A stretch of 64,000 nt of DNA, taken from NCBI GenBank assembly GCA_016200005.1, contig JACQFP010000050.1, forward strand, positions 24,947 through 88,946. Reading direction: 5' to 3'. Under the pieces are notes generated by a model that ran no database searches, was not told where the DNA came from, and saw only the letters and a program-made list of their open reading frames with translations. A program made the translations under genes and the position numbers. Position 1 is the first letter of the stretch. Each line of letters opens with the position of its first letter. Shown here one piece after another: positions 26,070-36,241 of this stretch. The DNA is from Verrucomicrobiota bacterium (GTDB lineage Bacteria > Verrucomicrobiota > Verrucomicrobiia > Limisphaerales > PALSA-1396).

Positions 26070-27287
26070 TCAAAGCTGATCAATCGCCAGCACGCGCAGC
26101 ATTTCTTCGAGGGTAGTCTGGCCTTTGATTACGCGGCGCAGGCCGTTTTGCCAGAGCGTTTGCATGCCTTGGGCGGTAATGACTTCCTGGAGAGAGCGCG
26201 TCGGCAATTTTTTCAAGATGGCGTCACGCACGACTTCGTTGACGACGAGCAGTTCCGTCACCGCAATGCGCCCGGAGTAACCGGTTTGCAGACATTGGTC
26301 GCAGCCGGCGCCGCGACTGAACTGCGCCGATTCGATAACCTCCGCTGGTAACACGGCCAGCGAACTTGGCTCAGGCTGATACGGCTGGGCGCAGTTCGGA
26401 CAGTTCATGCGTACCAGACGCAAGCCGAGCACCCCGGCAATGCTCGAAGCAAGCAGGAACGGTTCGATGTCCATGTTGATTAACCGCGCAAACACGCCGG
26501 CGGCAATGCCGCTGTGAATGGTGCTGATGACAAGATGGCCGGTCAGTCCGGCTTGCACCGCGATGGCGGCGGTTTCCGCGTCGCGGATTTCACCGACCAT
26601 GATGACTTGCGGGTCTTGTCGCATCAACGAGCGGAGCGCGACGGGATAAGTGAAATTCTGCGCGGGTTTCACCTGCGCCTGACTGATCATCGGCAGGTTG
26701 AATTCCACCGGGTCTTCCACGGTGGCGATGCTGATGGTGGAGCCGTGCTTTTGAACGAGGTGGTAAAGCGCTGCATAGATCGACGTGGTTTTTCCCGAAC
26801 CGGTCGGCCCGGTCAACAGGATCAATCCGCTTGGTCGCGAGAGCAGTTGCAACAACGTTTTCAACGTCTCTTCCTCAAAGCCGAGGGCGTGGAGGTCGAA
26901 ACTCCGATTGCTGGGATCAAAAATCCGCACGACAATTTTCTCACCACGCACGGTCGGGAACACCGAGATGCGCAACTCCACGCCGCCGAGGTCGGGGTCG
27001 GCGGGCGCGTGACCTTCCTGCGGCAAACCAGTTTGGTAGGTCACGAGGTTGGCCATGACCTTGAAGCGACCGGCGACTTTTTCCATTAGATCAAGCGGCA
27101 GATGAATCAGTTCGCTGAGCACGCCGTTGAGCCGGATGCGCACGCAGAGCGACGTTTCCCACGGCTCAATGTGGATGTCGCTGGCTCCGGCTTTGATGGC
27201 GTCGGCCACGATGTGGTTGACGAGCGTGCCGATTTCGATGCTCTCAACTGTTTCGCTGGCCTGGAGATATGATGCGGTTTGGCTCAC
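26070..27287 (-). CDS. GspE/PilB-type secretion or pilus ATPase
   Basis: The 405-residue protein contains the full type II/IV ATPase core: ASDIHIEPWETSLCVRIRLN, Walker A LLTGPTGSGKTTS, Asp box TVEDPVEF, Walker B DPQVIMVGEIRDAETA and His box GHLVISTIHSG. A zinc tetracysteine (CPNCAQPY and CDQCLQTGY) follows. It lacks the usual N-terminal GspE_N domain (common length about 550-570), so it may be a short paralogue. It likely powers pseudopilus or pilus assembly. No other pilus gene adjoins it. Confidence 0.9.
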   Translation of the reverse strand: MSQTASYLQASETVESIEIGTLVNHIVADAIKAGASDIHIEPWETSLCVRIRLNGVLSELIHLPLDLMEKVAGRFKVMANLVTYQTGLPQEGHAPADPDLGGVELRISVFPTVRGEKIVVRIFDPSNRSFDLHALGFEEETLKTLLQLLSRPSGLILLTGPTGSGKTTSIYAALYHLVQKHGSTISIATVEDPVEFNLPMISQAQVKPAQNFTYPVALRSLMRQDPQVIMVGEIRDAETAAIAVQAGLTGHLVISTIHSGIAAGVFARLINMDIEPFLLASSIAGVLGLRLVRMNCPNCAQPYQPEPSSLAVLPAEVIESAQFSRGAGCDQCLQTGYSGRIAVTELLVVNEVVRDAILKKLPTRSLQEVITAQGMQTLWQNGLRRVIKGQTTLEEMLRVLAIDQL

Positions 27288-27483
27288 GATATTGCGCTAT
27301 GACTGATTGATTGCCTGATTGGTAGGTTTTCTCCCGCGTCTTGTCAGCAAGAAACTGCCGGTTTCTTGGCTAAAAACAGGTGTTTTGCCAGGAAAACGGG
27401 TCAAAAACCACTTCCCGATTGACCCGGTGGAAAATGTCCGATATGAACCGGGCAACGAGTTTCCCACTAAACGCACAGTCAAC

Positions 27484-28539
27484 ATGCCTTCAACACTTCG
27501 TTGCGCGGTCATCGGCACGGGCGCTATTGGCCTCGATCACTTGAACAGTTTTCTGCACTGTCGTCGCGCCACGGTGGCCGCCATCGCCGAGAGCAGTCCG
27601 GAGCGGGCCAAAGAAGCCTCCGAACGTTACAAAATCCCCCGCAGCTATGCCGATTACCGGGAACTGCTCGACCAGCCGGACATCGACGCCGTCACCATCG
27701 CGCTGCCGAACCATCTGCACGCGCCGGTTGCCATCGAAGCCTTGAAGGCGCGCAAGCACGTCTTGCTGGAAAAGCCGATGGCGATGAATGCTACCGAAGC
27801 TGCCAAGATCATCGACACCGCAAAGAAGATGCGACGCACCCTCATGGTCGGGCAGAATTTCCGGTTCGATCGCCAGACGCAGATTGCAAAACAATTCATC
27901 CAACGTGGCGACTTGGGAGAAATCTATCATGCCCGCGCCTTTTGGATGAGGCGCAGTGGCATCCCGCGAACGGGTTCCTGGTTTACGCAAAAGAAACTGG
28001 CCGGTGGCGGATGCACGGTCGATCTCGGCGTGCACATGCTCGACGCCTGCCTGCATCTGATGGAGGATTTCGAGGTGACACGCGTCTCGGCGCAGACCTT
28101 CGCCAAGTTCGGCCCGCGCGGTCTCGGAGAATTGGACTGGGGACGGAGTGAAATCAATCCCCAAAAACCGTTCGACGTGGACGATTACAGCATCGCCTTG
28201 CTCAGATTCAAGAGTGGCAAGACGGTGACGCTCGAAACGAGTTGGGCCGCCAACCATCCCAGCGAGGCGCGCGAATACGGTGTTGATTTGCTCGGCACGA
28301 CCGCCGGGCTTTCTCTCTATCCGGCGCGGCTGTTTCGCAGCGGGCCGTGCGGTTATGAGACCATCCAGCTCGCCACGCCGAAAGTGTTGCCGCACGAAGA
28401 CCGCATCCAGCATTTCATCAACTGCGCGCTCGACGGCAAAAAGCCGCTCGTTCCAGTCGAGGAATCTTTGAAGGTGCAGGAAATCCTTGATGCGATTTAC
28501 GAATCGGCGGCCAGCGGTAAAGAGGTAAAGATCGGCTGA
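27484..28539 (+). CDS. Gfo/Idh/MocA-family oxidoreductase
   Basis: The start MPSTLRCAVIGTGAIGLDHL places the Rossmann motif GTGAIG at the N-terminus; a longer frame to 27319 looks non-coding. The 351-residue protein has EKPMAMNATEAAKIID (the EKP motif), FRFDRQTQ and GGCTVDLGVHMLDACLHLM, the usual substrate-site block. Such enzymes are NAD(P)-dependent dehydrogenases of sugars or inositols; the substrate is not predictable. The 196 bases upstream are divergent with gspE and hold only small inverted repeats. Confidence 0.9.
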   Translation: MPSTLRCAVIGTGAIGLDHLNSFLHCRRATVAAIAESSPERAKEASERYKIPRSYADYRELLDQPDIDAVTIALPNHLHAPVAIEALKARKHVLLEKPMAMNATEAAKIIDTAKKMRRTLMVGQNFRFDRQTQIAKQFIQRGDLGEIYHARAFWMRRSGIPRTGSWFTQKKLAGGGCTVDLGVHMLDACLHLMEDFEVTRVSAQTFAKFGPRGLGELDWGRSEINPQKPFDVDDYSIALLRFKSGKTVTLETSWAANHPSEAREYGVDLLGTTAGLSLYPARLFRSGPCGYETIQLATPKVLPHEDRIQHFINCALDGKKPLVPVEESLKVQEILDAIYESAASGKEVKIG

Positions 28540-28639
28540 TACTTTGCGCCGGCGACGTCGGCGAACCGAGATGCGCATTCGCAGTGTTCCTAGCAATGCG
28601 GAGGTTGACCCTTCCGCATCGCGTAATAGAATAGTACGT

Positions 28640-28873
28640 ATGACAGAGACTCTGACCATTCGATTGCCGAAATCTTTGGCGCGGGATTTTCGAGCCAAGG
28701 CCCGTGCCGCCAAGACCAATCCAACCGCCGTCCTGAGACGGGCCGCGGCGGAATTCGTGAATACCAAAGGCACGTTGGGGCGAAACGCCATGCAGGAGCA
28801 CATCCGCGCCCGGGCCGGGACCTGGAACGGCCATTGTCCGGGCGCAGAATTGTTGCGGAGAACGCGACCATGA
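28640..28873 (+). CDS. Ribbon-helix-helix antitoxin (VapB-like)
   Basis: I use the ATG at 28640 (MTETLTIRLPKSLARDFRAK), the start of the ribbon-helix-helix; upstream sequence is Arg-rich nonsense. The 77-residue product has the RHH core followed by an extended tail that would wrap the toxin. Its stop overlaps the VapC start as ATGA. Confidence 0.85.
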   Translation: MTETLTIRLPKSLARDFRAKARAAKTNPTAVLRRAAAEFVNTKGTLGRNAMQEHIRARAGTWNGHCPGAELLRRTRP

Positions 28874-29259
28874 TTCTGGTGGACACTTCGGTGATCGTGG
28901 CCTGGTTGGACGGGACACATAAGCACCATAAAGCCTGCACCGACGCGTTGGACACGTGCGCGGCGCGGGACACGCTCGCGGTGAGCAGCGTCACCTATTC
29001 GGAATTGGCGTCCGGCGCGCGCACGCGCGAAAGCGTGGACGAGGCATTGCAAGGTTTTGAGCAGATTGATCTGGATTTCGCTTCTGCCTGGCGCGCTGGT
29101 ATAGCGTTTCGACAATACCGTTCGGGCAGTGAGGTGAAATCCGTGCTGCCTGACTTTTTCATCCGCGCACAGGCAGCGGTTTTGAACCTCCCGCATTTGA
29201 CCAACGACCGCCGCCGAGTCAAATCCTTCCCGGACGTGGATTTTGAATTCGTTGATTAA
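28870..29259 (+). CDS. PIN-domain toxin (VapC-like)
   Basis: The 129-residue protein starts MILVDTSVIVAWLDGTHKHH. Acidic PIN residues are visible: Asp5 in VDTS, Glu in YSELASGA and Asp in LPDFFIRAQA. VapC toxins are Mg-dependent RNases that cleave tRNA or rRNA. The 4-base overlap with the antitoxin fits a standard VapBC module. Confidence 0.9.
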   Translation: MILVDTSVIVAWLDGTHKHHKACTDALDTCAARDTLAVSSVTYSELASGARTRESVDEALQGFEQIDLDFASAWRAGIAFRQYRSGSEVKSVLPDFFIRAQAAVLNLPHLTNDRRRVKSFPDVDFEFVD

Positions 29260-29368
29260 ACTGGTGTCGTCGCAACAAACGATCTTCCCGCTAATTGCTC
29301 CGCCTCTAAACAAGCCACGTCAAAAGTGATGGATTTTTCCCCCGTCTCATCGGTTAATCAACCTTGCC

Positions 29369-31468
29369 ATGATTTCCGTCGTTGAACCTCAACCCGCCGG
29401 CATCGAGCTTGTCTCGCAGGTCGAGGAGATTTTTTCGCCCACAGGCTTGCTTTCCAAAGCGAGCAACTTTGAGTATCGGCCGCAACAACAGCAGATGGCG
29501 GTGGCCGTCGCCAAGGCGCTCGAAAATGGGGAGCATCTGGCCGTTGAAGCCGGCACGGGCGTCGGCAAGAGCCTCGCCTATCTCGTGCCAGCCATTTTGT
29601 TTGCGGTCGCTCGCAACAAAAAGGCGGTCGTCTCCACGCACACCATCAATCTCCAGGAGCAACTGACGGAAAAAGACCTGCCGATGCTGGCGCAAATCCT
29701 GCCGGTCAAATTCAACTTCACCATGCTGAAAGGACGAGCGAATTATCTTTGCTCGCGCCGGCTGCTCAAGGCCATGCAGCAGGCGGACAACCTGTTCACT
29801 TCGCCCGAAGCGCAGGAGCTTCAGCGCATTTACGAATGGTCCAAAACGACCACCGACGGAAGTCTCTCCGATTTCGAGATTGAGCCGGACGTGAAAGTGT
29901 GGACGCACGTTTGTTCCGAGCGCGGGCTGTGTTCGCCGAAAATCTGCGGTCACCAGTCCGACTTCGGCAAACAGAACGGCGTCTGCTTTTTTCAGCGCGC
30001 GCGCAGCCGGATTCTCGCCGCCAACGTGGTGGTACTCAACCACACGCTGTTTTTTACGCTGCTGGGCGGCATCGAGGAGGAAGTGGACGGCGGCATCTTG
30101 TTCAAGAATGACTTTGTGATCTTCGACGAGGCGCATACGGTGGAGAGCGTCGCCTCCCGTCACATCGGCCTGAGCGTTTCCAACGCCCAACTGCGCTACA
30201 CGCTGCAACGGCTCTGGAATCCGCGCACCGAAAAGGGCCTGCTCTCGCTGCTTCGCAAAGGCGCGGCCGTGAATCTCGTCGCCGATCTTTTGCACGAGGC
30301 GGATAATTTTTTTTCGGAGGTCGAAAGCGCTTGCGAGGGGCTGATAAAAATCCGTCAAGAGAATATCATAGCAGACGAAACGAAATACGCCGCTTCGAAA
30401 AAGAACCGTGACTGGAGCGAACTCCGCATCCGCCGACCGGAACTCGTCAAGGACAACGTCACGCTGCCGATTCAACGGTTGCGCGAGGCCGTGAGTCAGT
30501 TGATCAAGATGAGCGAAGACAAGGACACCGGCCAGGAACTGGTGGAATGCAACCGCCGGCTGGCCGAGTTGCGTGAAGAAGTGGCTCTGTTTCTCTCTCA
30601 GAGCGCGAAGGAACACGTTTACTGGGTCGAGCGCAGCGGCAAAGCGCAAAAAAATCTCACGCTCAACGCCGCGCCGATTGATGTTGCTGATTTTTTGCGC
30701 CGACGGCTCTTCGGTGCGGACACGTCGATCGTCATGACCAGCGCCACTCTGGCGACATCCGCCAATCTCAAATCAGCTTCTCCAAAGGCGCAGGGAGGAT
30801 TGAACTACTTCGCCCATCGCGTCGGCGCGGAAGCGGCCACGCTGCTCCAGGTCGGCTCGCCGTTCGATTACGAGCGGCAGATGAAAGTGTTTGTGGCGAA
30901 TAAGATGCCCGACCCGCGCGATGCCGGTTATCGCGATGCGCTCGTCCATTGGATCAAGCATTTCGTGAAGACGACCCACGGCAAGGCCTTTGTGCTTTTT
31001 ACGAATTTCAAGTTGATGCAGGAAGTCGGCGAGCGGATGCAGCCGTTCTTCGACGAGCTGGGCCTGAAATGTTTTGTGCAAGGCACCGGCACGCCCCGTT
31101 CGTTGATGCTGGAAAAATTCAAAGACGACGTGGACTCCGTACTCTTCGGCACCGCGAGCTTCTGGCAGGGCGTCGATGTGCCCGGGGAGGCGTTGTCGAA
31201 TGTGATCATCACGCGACTGCCGTTTGCCGTGCCCGATCATCCATTGATCGAAGCGCGCATCGAGAGTATCGAGGCGCACGGTGGCAACTCGTTCAACGAT
31301 TTCTCGCTGCCCGAAGCCATCTTGAAATTTCGTCAAGGCGTCGGGCGACTCATTCGCACCAAAAGCGACACCGGCATCGTCGTGGTACTGGACAACCGGG
31401 TGCTCACCAAAAAATACGGACAGGCGTTCCTCGACGCCTTGCCGAGGTGTCCGTTGGAAATTGTTTGA
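29369..31468 (+). CDS. DinG/XPD-type DNA helicase
   Basis: The 699-residue superfamily 2 helicase has Walker [14 protein letters not shown], motif II DEAH in [10 protein letters not shown], and late motifs [32 protein letters not shown] and QGVGRLIRT. Four cysteines compatible with an Fe-S cluster lie between motifs I and II ([20 protein letters not shown], then NGVCFF). Enzymes of this type unwind forked DNA or R-loops in repair. Length and motif order are normal. Confidence 0.95.
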   Translation: MISVVEPQPAGIELVSQVEEIFSPTGLLSKASNFEYRPQQQQMAVAVAKALENGEHLAVEAGTGVGKSLAYLVPAILFAVARNKKAVVSTHTINLQEQLTEKDLPMLAQILPVKFNFTMLKGRANYLCSRRLLKAMQQADNLFTSPEAQELQRIYEWSKTTTDGSLSDFEIEPDVKVWTHVCSERGLCSPKICGHQSDFGKQNGVCFFQRARSRILAANVVVLNHTLFFTLLGGIEEEVDGGILFKNDFVIFDEAHTVESVASRHIGLSVSNAQLRYTLQRLWNPRTEKGLLSLLRKGAAVNLVADLLHEADNFFSEVESACEGLIKIRQENIIADETKYAASKKNRDWSELRIRRPELVKDNVTLPIQRLREAVSQLIKMSEDKDTGQELVECNRRLAELREEVALFLSQSAKEHVYWVERSGKAQKNLTLNAAPIDVADFLRRRLFGADTSIVMTSATLATSANLKSASPKAQGGLNYFAHRVGAEAATLLQVGSPFDYERQMKVFVANKMPDPRDAGYRDALVHWIKHFVKTTHGKAFVLFTNFKLMQEVGERMQPFFDELGLKCFVQGTGTPRSLMLEKFKDDVDSVLFGTASFWQGVDVPGEALSNVIITRLPFAVPDHPLIEARIESIEAHGGNSFNDFSLPEAILKFRQGVGRLIRTKSDTGIVVVLDNRVLTKKYGQAFLDALPRCPLEIV

Positions 31469-31543
31469 GCAGTTGAGGAAGCATCCCTGTGGATGCGAAT
31501 CGGACGAAGACTCTCGCAGATTCCGTGAGCTGCGTGCGACGTT

Positions 31544-32740
31544 TCACCACACTTCTACAGGCCCTTTCGGCACGGGGATTTGTTCTCGTTGAACAACGCC
31601 CGACTCTTGCATGAAGGAAGCCACCATGGGCGCAGGACGATAGTTTGGTTTCAGCTCGCCATTGTCGTCGAGGAACTGCTGGCGCCAGCGGAGATAGTTT
31701 TCAAGGAGGCCGTGGAACTCAGCTTTCGTTGAAACCTGCACCGCGCGTTTGTTGAATTCGTTGGCCGGGCCGAACCGCTTCGCGTACCACGGCGCGACTT
31801 TGCGGAACATCCGGCAACCGAGTTCTTCCCCGAACACTTCGACCATGAGGTCAAGATGCCGGCACATCACACGCACGCGCTCATCGAAACTCGGCTCCGG
31901 CAAGACTTCGCCGGTTGTGGTGGTAGGGCGCGTCACTCCGTGCGCGCCGTCATTGGCGCTTGGACGAGCGGCGGGCAACGGAGTGCCCGCCCTACCAGTT
32001 CCGCTCGCCTGCAAGTAATGCAGCGTCCGTTTGAAAATCCACGGATCATAAAACGCGCCACGTCCGATGCTCACGCCCGCGCAGCCCGTCTCGTCCAACA
32101 TCCGCTTGGCCGCTTGCGGCGTCGTCACGTCGCCGTTGCCGATGACCGGAATTCCTTTCACGACCTGCACCACGGCGCGAATGCCCGCCAGGTTCACGCG
32201 ACCGCCAAATCCCTGTTCGCGCGTCCGGCCATGAACAAAGATTGCCGCCACGCCGACATCTTCCAATGTGCGAGCCAGATCAGGCGCTGTCAGATTCTGC
32301 TCATCCCAGCCGAGCCGCATCTTGGCGGTCACAGGAATTTTGACCGCCTCCACCATGCCGCGCACCAGTCTGGCGGTTTTCTCCAGTTCCGTCATCATCG
32401 CCGAGCCGCCGCCGACCCGGCAGACTTTGCGGACCGGACAACCCATGTTGATGTCCACCGCCGCCAGGCCGATGGATTCGAGGTACACCGCGGCATCCCG
32501 CATTTCTTCAGGAACAGAGCCGAACAATTGCACCGCCAATGGCCGGTCCGCCGGAGAACTTTCAATCAGCTTCAGCGCCTTGGCTTTCTTTTCGAGCAAC
32601 GACCGCGCGTTTACCAGATCGGTTGTCGCCAGGTCCAATCCGCCAATCTCACGAAGCGTGAGGCGAAATGGCAAATTCGTGTAACCCGCCAGTGGCGACA
32701 GGAACAAATTCGATTTCAATGTCAGCGATCCGATTTGCAT
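31544..32740 (-). CDS. tRNA-dihydrouridine synthase (Dus family)
   Basis: The 398-residue FMN enzyme reduces uridines in tRNA. Motifs include LSPLAGYTNLPFR, DINMGCPVRKVC with the catalytic Cys, VTAKMRLGWDE, IFVHGRTREQGF, PVIGNGDVTTP and GVSIGRGAFYDPWIF. The segment at residues about 249-273 (GTPLPAARPSANDGAHG type) is encoded by a palindromic repeat and lies between the barrel and the helical C-terminal domain. Without it the length would match typical DusB-like proteins. Confidence 0.95.
   Translation of the reverse strand: MQIGSLTLKSNLFLSPLAGYTNLPFRLTLREIGGLDLATTDLVNARSLLEKKAKALKLIESSPADRPLAVQLFGSVPEEMRDAAVYLESIGLAAVDINMGCPVRKVCRVGGGSAMMTELEKTARLVRGMVEAVKIPVTAKMRLGWDEQNLTAPDLARTLEDVGVAAIFVHGRTREQGFGGRVNLAGIRAVVQVVKGIPVIGNGDVTTPQAAKRMLDETGCAGVSIGRGAFYDPWIFKRTLHYLQASGTGRAGTPLPAARPSANDGAHGVTRPTTTTGEVLPEPSFDERVRVMCRHLDLMVEVFGEELGCRMFRKVAPWYAKRFGPANEFNKRAVQVSTKAEFHGLLENYLRWRQQFLDDNGELKPNYRPAPMVASFMQESGVVQREQIPVPKGPVEVW
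31921..31996. repeat. Palindromic repeat inside the dus gene
   Basis: TGGTAGGGCG at 31921 pairs with CGCCCTACCA ending at 31996. Inside it CACTCCGT faces ACGGAGTG. The arms have small indels. The element keeps the reading frame. Confidence 0.8.
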
Positions 32741-33109
32741 TCAGTCACAAACCATAGCAGAACGCTCAAACTCAACAAACAGGAATAACTTGGTGACCAG
32801 TCAGCCTCTCGACGGAAGGTCAGCCATTTGCGGGCTGGAGCGGGGCAAGCTACCGCCGCTGGCCCGTCTGTGCTGAACCCAAGCCGCGGGCGGCCCGGTG
32901 AGTCGCAGCCCGGCGAGGAGGGCAGAGGCGAAACTTGTGAAAGAGTGTGGTGCGGGGCTGACGGAGAGGCCGGTTTGTTGAATCGATATCGCTAACTGGG
33001 CTGCTGTCCGTCGCGAAGCCAAGCTCCTGTGGCGTTCATCAGCAGTCGAAAGAAGTTGCGCTTCTCCGCGTGGATATGAACTCGGTTTATTGGAGCCCCA
33101 CCCTCCCAC
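32741..33109. other. 369-base gap with a weak GTG-start frame; otherwise no gene seen
   Basis: Between dus and the esterase gene I see no recognisable gene. The minus strand is open from a GTG at 33109, directly after the esterase stop, to 32801 (102 codons). The translation is Ser/Arg/Ala-rich and low-complexity without domain features. It may be chance, or a dispersed repeat with an open frame. Confidence 0.5.
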
Positions 33110-34093
33110 TCAAATCGATCTCCGCAGATTCTTGTCAAAGAAATCGGCAATCATCTGGATGAGTTCGGGGTGACTCGGACTCAACTCGCCGCCCGCTGGA
33201 ACGAAACCGTGTCCCGCGTTTTTCACGACGACGAGCGTGGCCGGCACGCCCGCCTCCTTCAGCCGTTCGAGAAGTCGTTTCGACTGATCCAGCGCCACGA
33301 CCTTGTCCTGGTCGCCGTGCAGAATCAGAAACGGCGGGTCGTCCCTGGAAACATAACTCACCGGGCTGGCGCGCTTCAGCATCTCATCCTTGTCCGAAGT
33401 GGCTCCGAAAACTTCCTGGGCAATCTTCGGGTTTCCGCGACCAACGCCAATCGTCAAGTCCGCCGGGCCGAACATGTCCACGACCGCCTGGACGCGGCTG
33501 GATTGATCGGCATGACCGCTGTTGCCCTCGAAGCCGGCACTGGCATCCGCAGTTCCGAGCAGCGCGACCAAATGTCCTCCCGCGCTGCCACCCCAAACTC
33601 CGATGCGTTTGGGATCGAGATGATATTTGTCGGCATTGGCGCGCAGAAAACGAACGGCGCATTTGGCATCTTCAATCTGCGCCGGGAACTTGAATTCCGG
33701 TGCAAGCCGATAGTTAATGGACGCCACGAGATAGCCACGCTTCACTAACTCGGGAATTGCCATTGCACCGGCGCCAGCGGCTTTGTCGCCCGCCCGCCAA
33801 CCGCCGCCGTGGACATACATCGCGACCGGCAAGGCTTTGCCATCGGTTTTCTTCGGGAAGTAAAGATCCATTTTCAATTCCACTGCTCCCGCTCTACCGT
33901 ACGTGACATCACGGTCGATTGTTTCCGCGGCGTCACTCAGGCCGGGAAGCACGGGAGCGGCCCTGACCGGTTGTGGTCTTCTCGTCGGGGCGGCGTCGGG
34001 AGTTTTGGGTGGATCTGCACCAACGGCGACCGACGTCAACGCGAGCGTTGTCAGTAGGCCGACGAGCTTCAACACCAGCTTGAGGATTTTCAT
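33110..34093 (-). CDS. Secreted alpha/beta-hydrolase (carboxylesterase-like)
   Basis: The start MKILKLVLKLVGLLTTLALT gives a signal peptide cut near VAVGADPP; an upstream ATG at 34177 is unlikely. The 327-residue enzyme has the hormone-sensitive-lipase/esterase motifs: HGGGWRAGD (oxyanion hole), nucleophile elbow GGSAGGH, an Asp in LHGDQDKVV and His in NAGHGFV. It probably acts on acyl or acetyl esters in the periplasm or outside. Confidence 0.9.
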   Translation of the reverse strand: MKILKLVLKLVGLLTTLALTSVAVGADPPKTPDAAPTRRPQPVRAAPVLPGLSDAAETIDRDVTYGRAGAVELKMDLYFPKKTDGKALPVAMYVHGGGWRAGDKAAGAGAMAIPELVKRGYLVASINYRLAPEFKFPAQIEDAKCAVRFLRANADKYHLDPKRIGVWGGSAGGHLVALLGTADASAGFEGNSGHADQSSRVQAVVDMFGPADLTIGVGRGNPKIAQEVFGATSDKDEMLKRASPVSYVSRDDPPFLILHGDQDKVVALDQSKRLLERLKEAGVPATLVVVKNAGHGFVPAGGELSPSHPELIQMIADFFDKNLRRSI

Positions 34094-34217
34094 AGGGAGT
34101 GTTCCAGTTGAATTATTTCGCACGAGCGTTGGTTCGGTTAGAAAGACGGTTGGTGCCCAGACGACATTACAAATCATATCCGTAGGTGCAAGGGAATACT
34201 GCTATCACCAAAGGCGG

Positions 34218-34850
34218 TCAGTCTTGCTGGAGGAATAGTTGAATGGCGCGTTGATAATCCTCAGGTTGATCAATGTCGAGGTCGAGACCGGGGTCATCCA
34301 GATTGCAAAGCCTCAAATCCTCCTGCTCAAGAAACTGCTTGAGGTCCTGCGCCGTTGAATCTTGCAGCCGGTGAAAAGCAGCCGCCGACAACAACACCGG
34401 ATGGCGACGATGACCGCCTTGAAATGGCAGGCAAATCTCTTGAGGATGAGCGGTGGCGAATTCAATCAGCGCGCGCAACGTTTTGGACTGCAAGTGTGGT
34501 TGGTCGCCGAGCACCAATACCCAATGGGTCAAGCCAGCCCGCCAACCCGTCCAGCCAGCCGCGCATTGGATGGAACTGAACATTCCGCGCTGCGGTGCGG
34601 GATTCAGAATTCGATCTTCTCTTGGAAAGCGGAGTCGATCCAGTTCACTCGTCATATCCTGATCATCCGCCGCGCAGACCATGGCGATTTGTCCCGCACC
34701 GAGTTTTTTCCACTGCTCAACCAGGTGACCGATCACGGACGTGCCGCCCCAAGGCAAAAGCATTTTGGGCCGCCCCATCCGCGAAGAAGCTCCGGCGGCA
34801 AGGAGAACGACTCCGAGCGAGAACAGATTTGAAGTCGCTGGCGAAGGCAT
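34218..34850 (-). CDS. MobA/MocA-like nucleotidyltransferase
   Basis: The 210-residue protein starts with the GT-A NTP-transferase motif LLAAGASSRMGRPKMLLPWG, then VLVLGDQPHL (metal-binding Asp) and LPFQGGHRRHPVLL. The C-terminal DLDIDQPEDYQRA is typical of MocA-type molybdopterin cytidylyltransferases. No molybdoenzyme gene is nearby, so the actual nucleotide and acceptor are uncertain. Confidence 0.85.
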   Translation of the reverse strand: MPSPATSNLFSLGVVLLAAGASSRMGRPKMLLPWGGTSVIGHLVEQWKKLGAGQIAMVCAADDQDMTSELDRLRFPREDRILNPAPQRGMFSSIQCAAGWTGWRAGLTHWVLVLGDQPHLQSKTLRALIEFATAHPQEICLPFQGGHRRHPVLLSAAAFHRLQDSTAQDLKQFLEQEDLRLCNLDDPGLDLDIDQPEDYQRAIQLFLQQD

Positions 34851-34898
34851 GAATTTGTTTTGATCAGAACTTTAATCAAGCGTTCGGCAAACGGTAAT

Positions 34899-36179
34899 TC
34901 ATTTTTGTTCCGTTCCGTCCAACCGGCCGTATTTCCGGATCTCCGGCCAGATAAGGGCCGTGGCGACGACGACGAGGACGGTTCCCATTCCACCTGACAC
35001 CACCGCGAACACGGGACCAAGCAAGTGCGCCACGAAACCCGATTCAAACCCGCCGAGTTCGTTGGAAGTGCCGATGAACAAGCTGTTAACCGCGGAAACG
35101 CGCCCCCGCTTCGCGTCGGGTGTGAGCAATTGCACCAGCGTGTGGCGCACCACCACGCTGATGTTGTCCACCGCACCGCAGACAAAAAGCATGACCATGG
35201 CAAACCAGAATGAGGTTGAAAAACCAAAGGCCACCGTGGCCACTCCAAAAATCGCCACCGCCCAGAGCATCGCGCGCCCGGCTTTTTCCATGGGTGGACG
35301 GTGGGCCAGAATCATCGCTGAAAGCAGCGAACCCAAGGGCAACGCGGCCTGCAGCCAGCCCAGTCCCGTCGGGCCGACGCGTAAAATGTCCTTGGCATAA
35401 ACCGGCAGCAGCGCCGTGGCGCCACCCAGCAACACGGCAAACATATCGAGTGAAATGATGCCGAACAGAATCCGGGTGTCGAAGACGAATCTGAAACCGG
35501 CGATCAAACTCTTGATCGTCATGTCTTCCCTGGCGGCGACAACCCGGCGGCTGCGGACAAACCACATCAACCCAACACAAATCAGCACCGCCCCAGTGTT
35601 GATTGCATAAACCGAGGCCGCGCTCCGGCTCAACGCAATCAGCATTCCACCCAAAGCCGGTCCGGCGACCGAGGATAGATGAAAGCTGCCGCTGTTCCAC
35701 GTCACGGCTTTTGGAAAATTGCTGCGCGACACCAGTTGCGGCATCAAGGCGGCGCTGGCGGGCCAGAGAAAAGTGCGGGCCGCGCCCGCGGTGAACAAAC
35801 AAAGATAGATCCAGATTACATCTGCGCGCAGCGTGGAAACCAAAGTCAGCCCCAGGCTGCACAGCGCGCTGACCGCGATCATCATGAGAACCACGCGCTT
35901 GCGGTTGTAATTGTCAGCCACGTGGCCGGCCGGAAGCGTCAGGAACACCATCGGCACCATTTGCGTCAGACCGACCAGCCCTAGTGCCAGGGCGGAATGC
36001 GTTCGTTCGTAAAGCTCCCAGCCCACCGCCACCGTCAGCATCTGCTGTCCGAGCGACGCGATGAAACGCGCGATCAGATAAAGCAGAAAATCCCGATTCC
36101 GCAAAACGGAATAGGGATCATGTGTGGCTGCCAGAGCAGGCAAATTCACCGCTTCACGGAACGACTCGGGATCATTCAT
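34899..36179 (-). CDS. MFS transporter, EntS-like
   Basis: The start MNDPESFREAVNLPALAATH is favoured over one 13 codons upstream. The 426-residue protein has about 12 membrane helices and the MFS loop motif AGHVADNYNRKRVVL between helices 2 and 3. The family (MFS_3, enterobactin-exporter-like) commonly exports siderophores or drugs. The substrate here is unknown. Confidence 0.85.
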   Translation of the reverse strand: MNDPESFREAVNLPALAATHDPYSVLRNRDFLLYLIARFIASLGQQMLTVAVGWELYERTHSALALGLVGLTQMVPMVFLTLPAGHVADNYNRKRVVLMMIAVSALCSLGLTLVSTLRADVIWIYLCLFTAGAARTFLWPASAALMPQLVSRSNFPKAVTWNSGSFHLSSVAGPALGGMLIALSRSAASVYAINTGAVLICVGLMWFVRSRRVVAAREDMTIKSLIAGFRFVFDTRILFGIISLDMFAVLLGGATALLPVYAKDILRVGPTGLGWLQAALPLGSLLSAMILAHRPPMEKAGRAMLWAVAIFGVATVAFGFSTSFWFAMVMLFVCGAVDNISVVVRHTLVQLLTPDAKRGRVSAVNSLFIGTSNELGGFESGFVAHLLGPVFAVVSGGMGTVLVVVATALIWPEIRKYGRLDGTEQK

Positions 36180-36241
36180 CGCCTCAATGATTGTCCCGCA
36201 AGAAGTTGCCGCGCTCAATAAAACTTTTTACTTCGGCCGAC

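Noticed and set aside
27490..29313. 607-codon minus-strand open frame opposite the oxidoreductase and VapBC genes
   Set aside because: It lies antisense to three genes with strong family motifs. Its translation is Arg/His-rich without domain features, as expected from an antisense frame in GC-rich DNA.
29354..30649. 431-codon minus-strand open frame opposite the helicase gene
   Set aside because: It is fully antisense to the DinG-type helicase with intact motifs, and has no recognisable domain.
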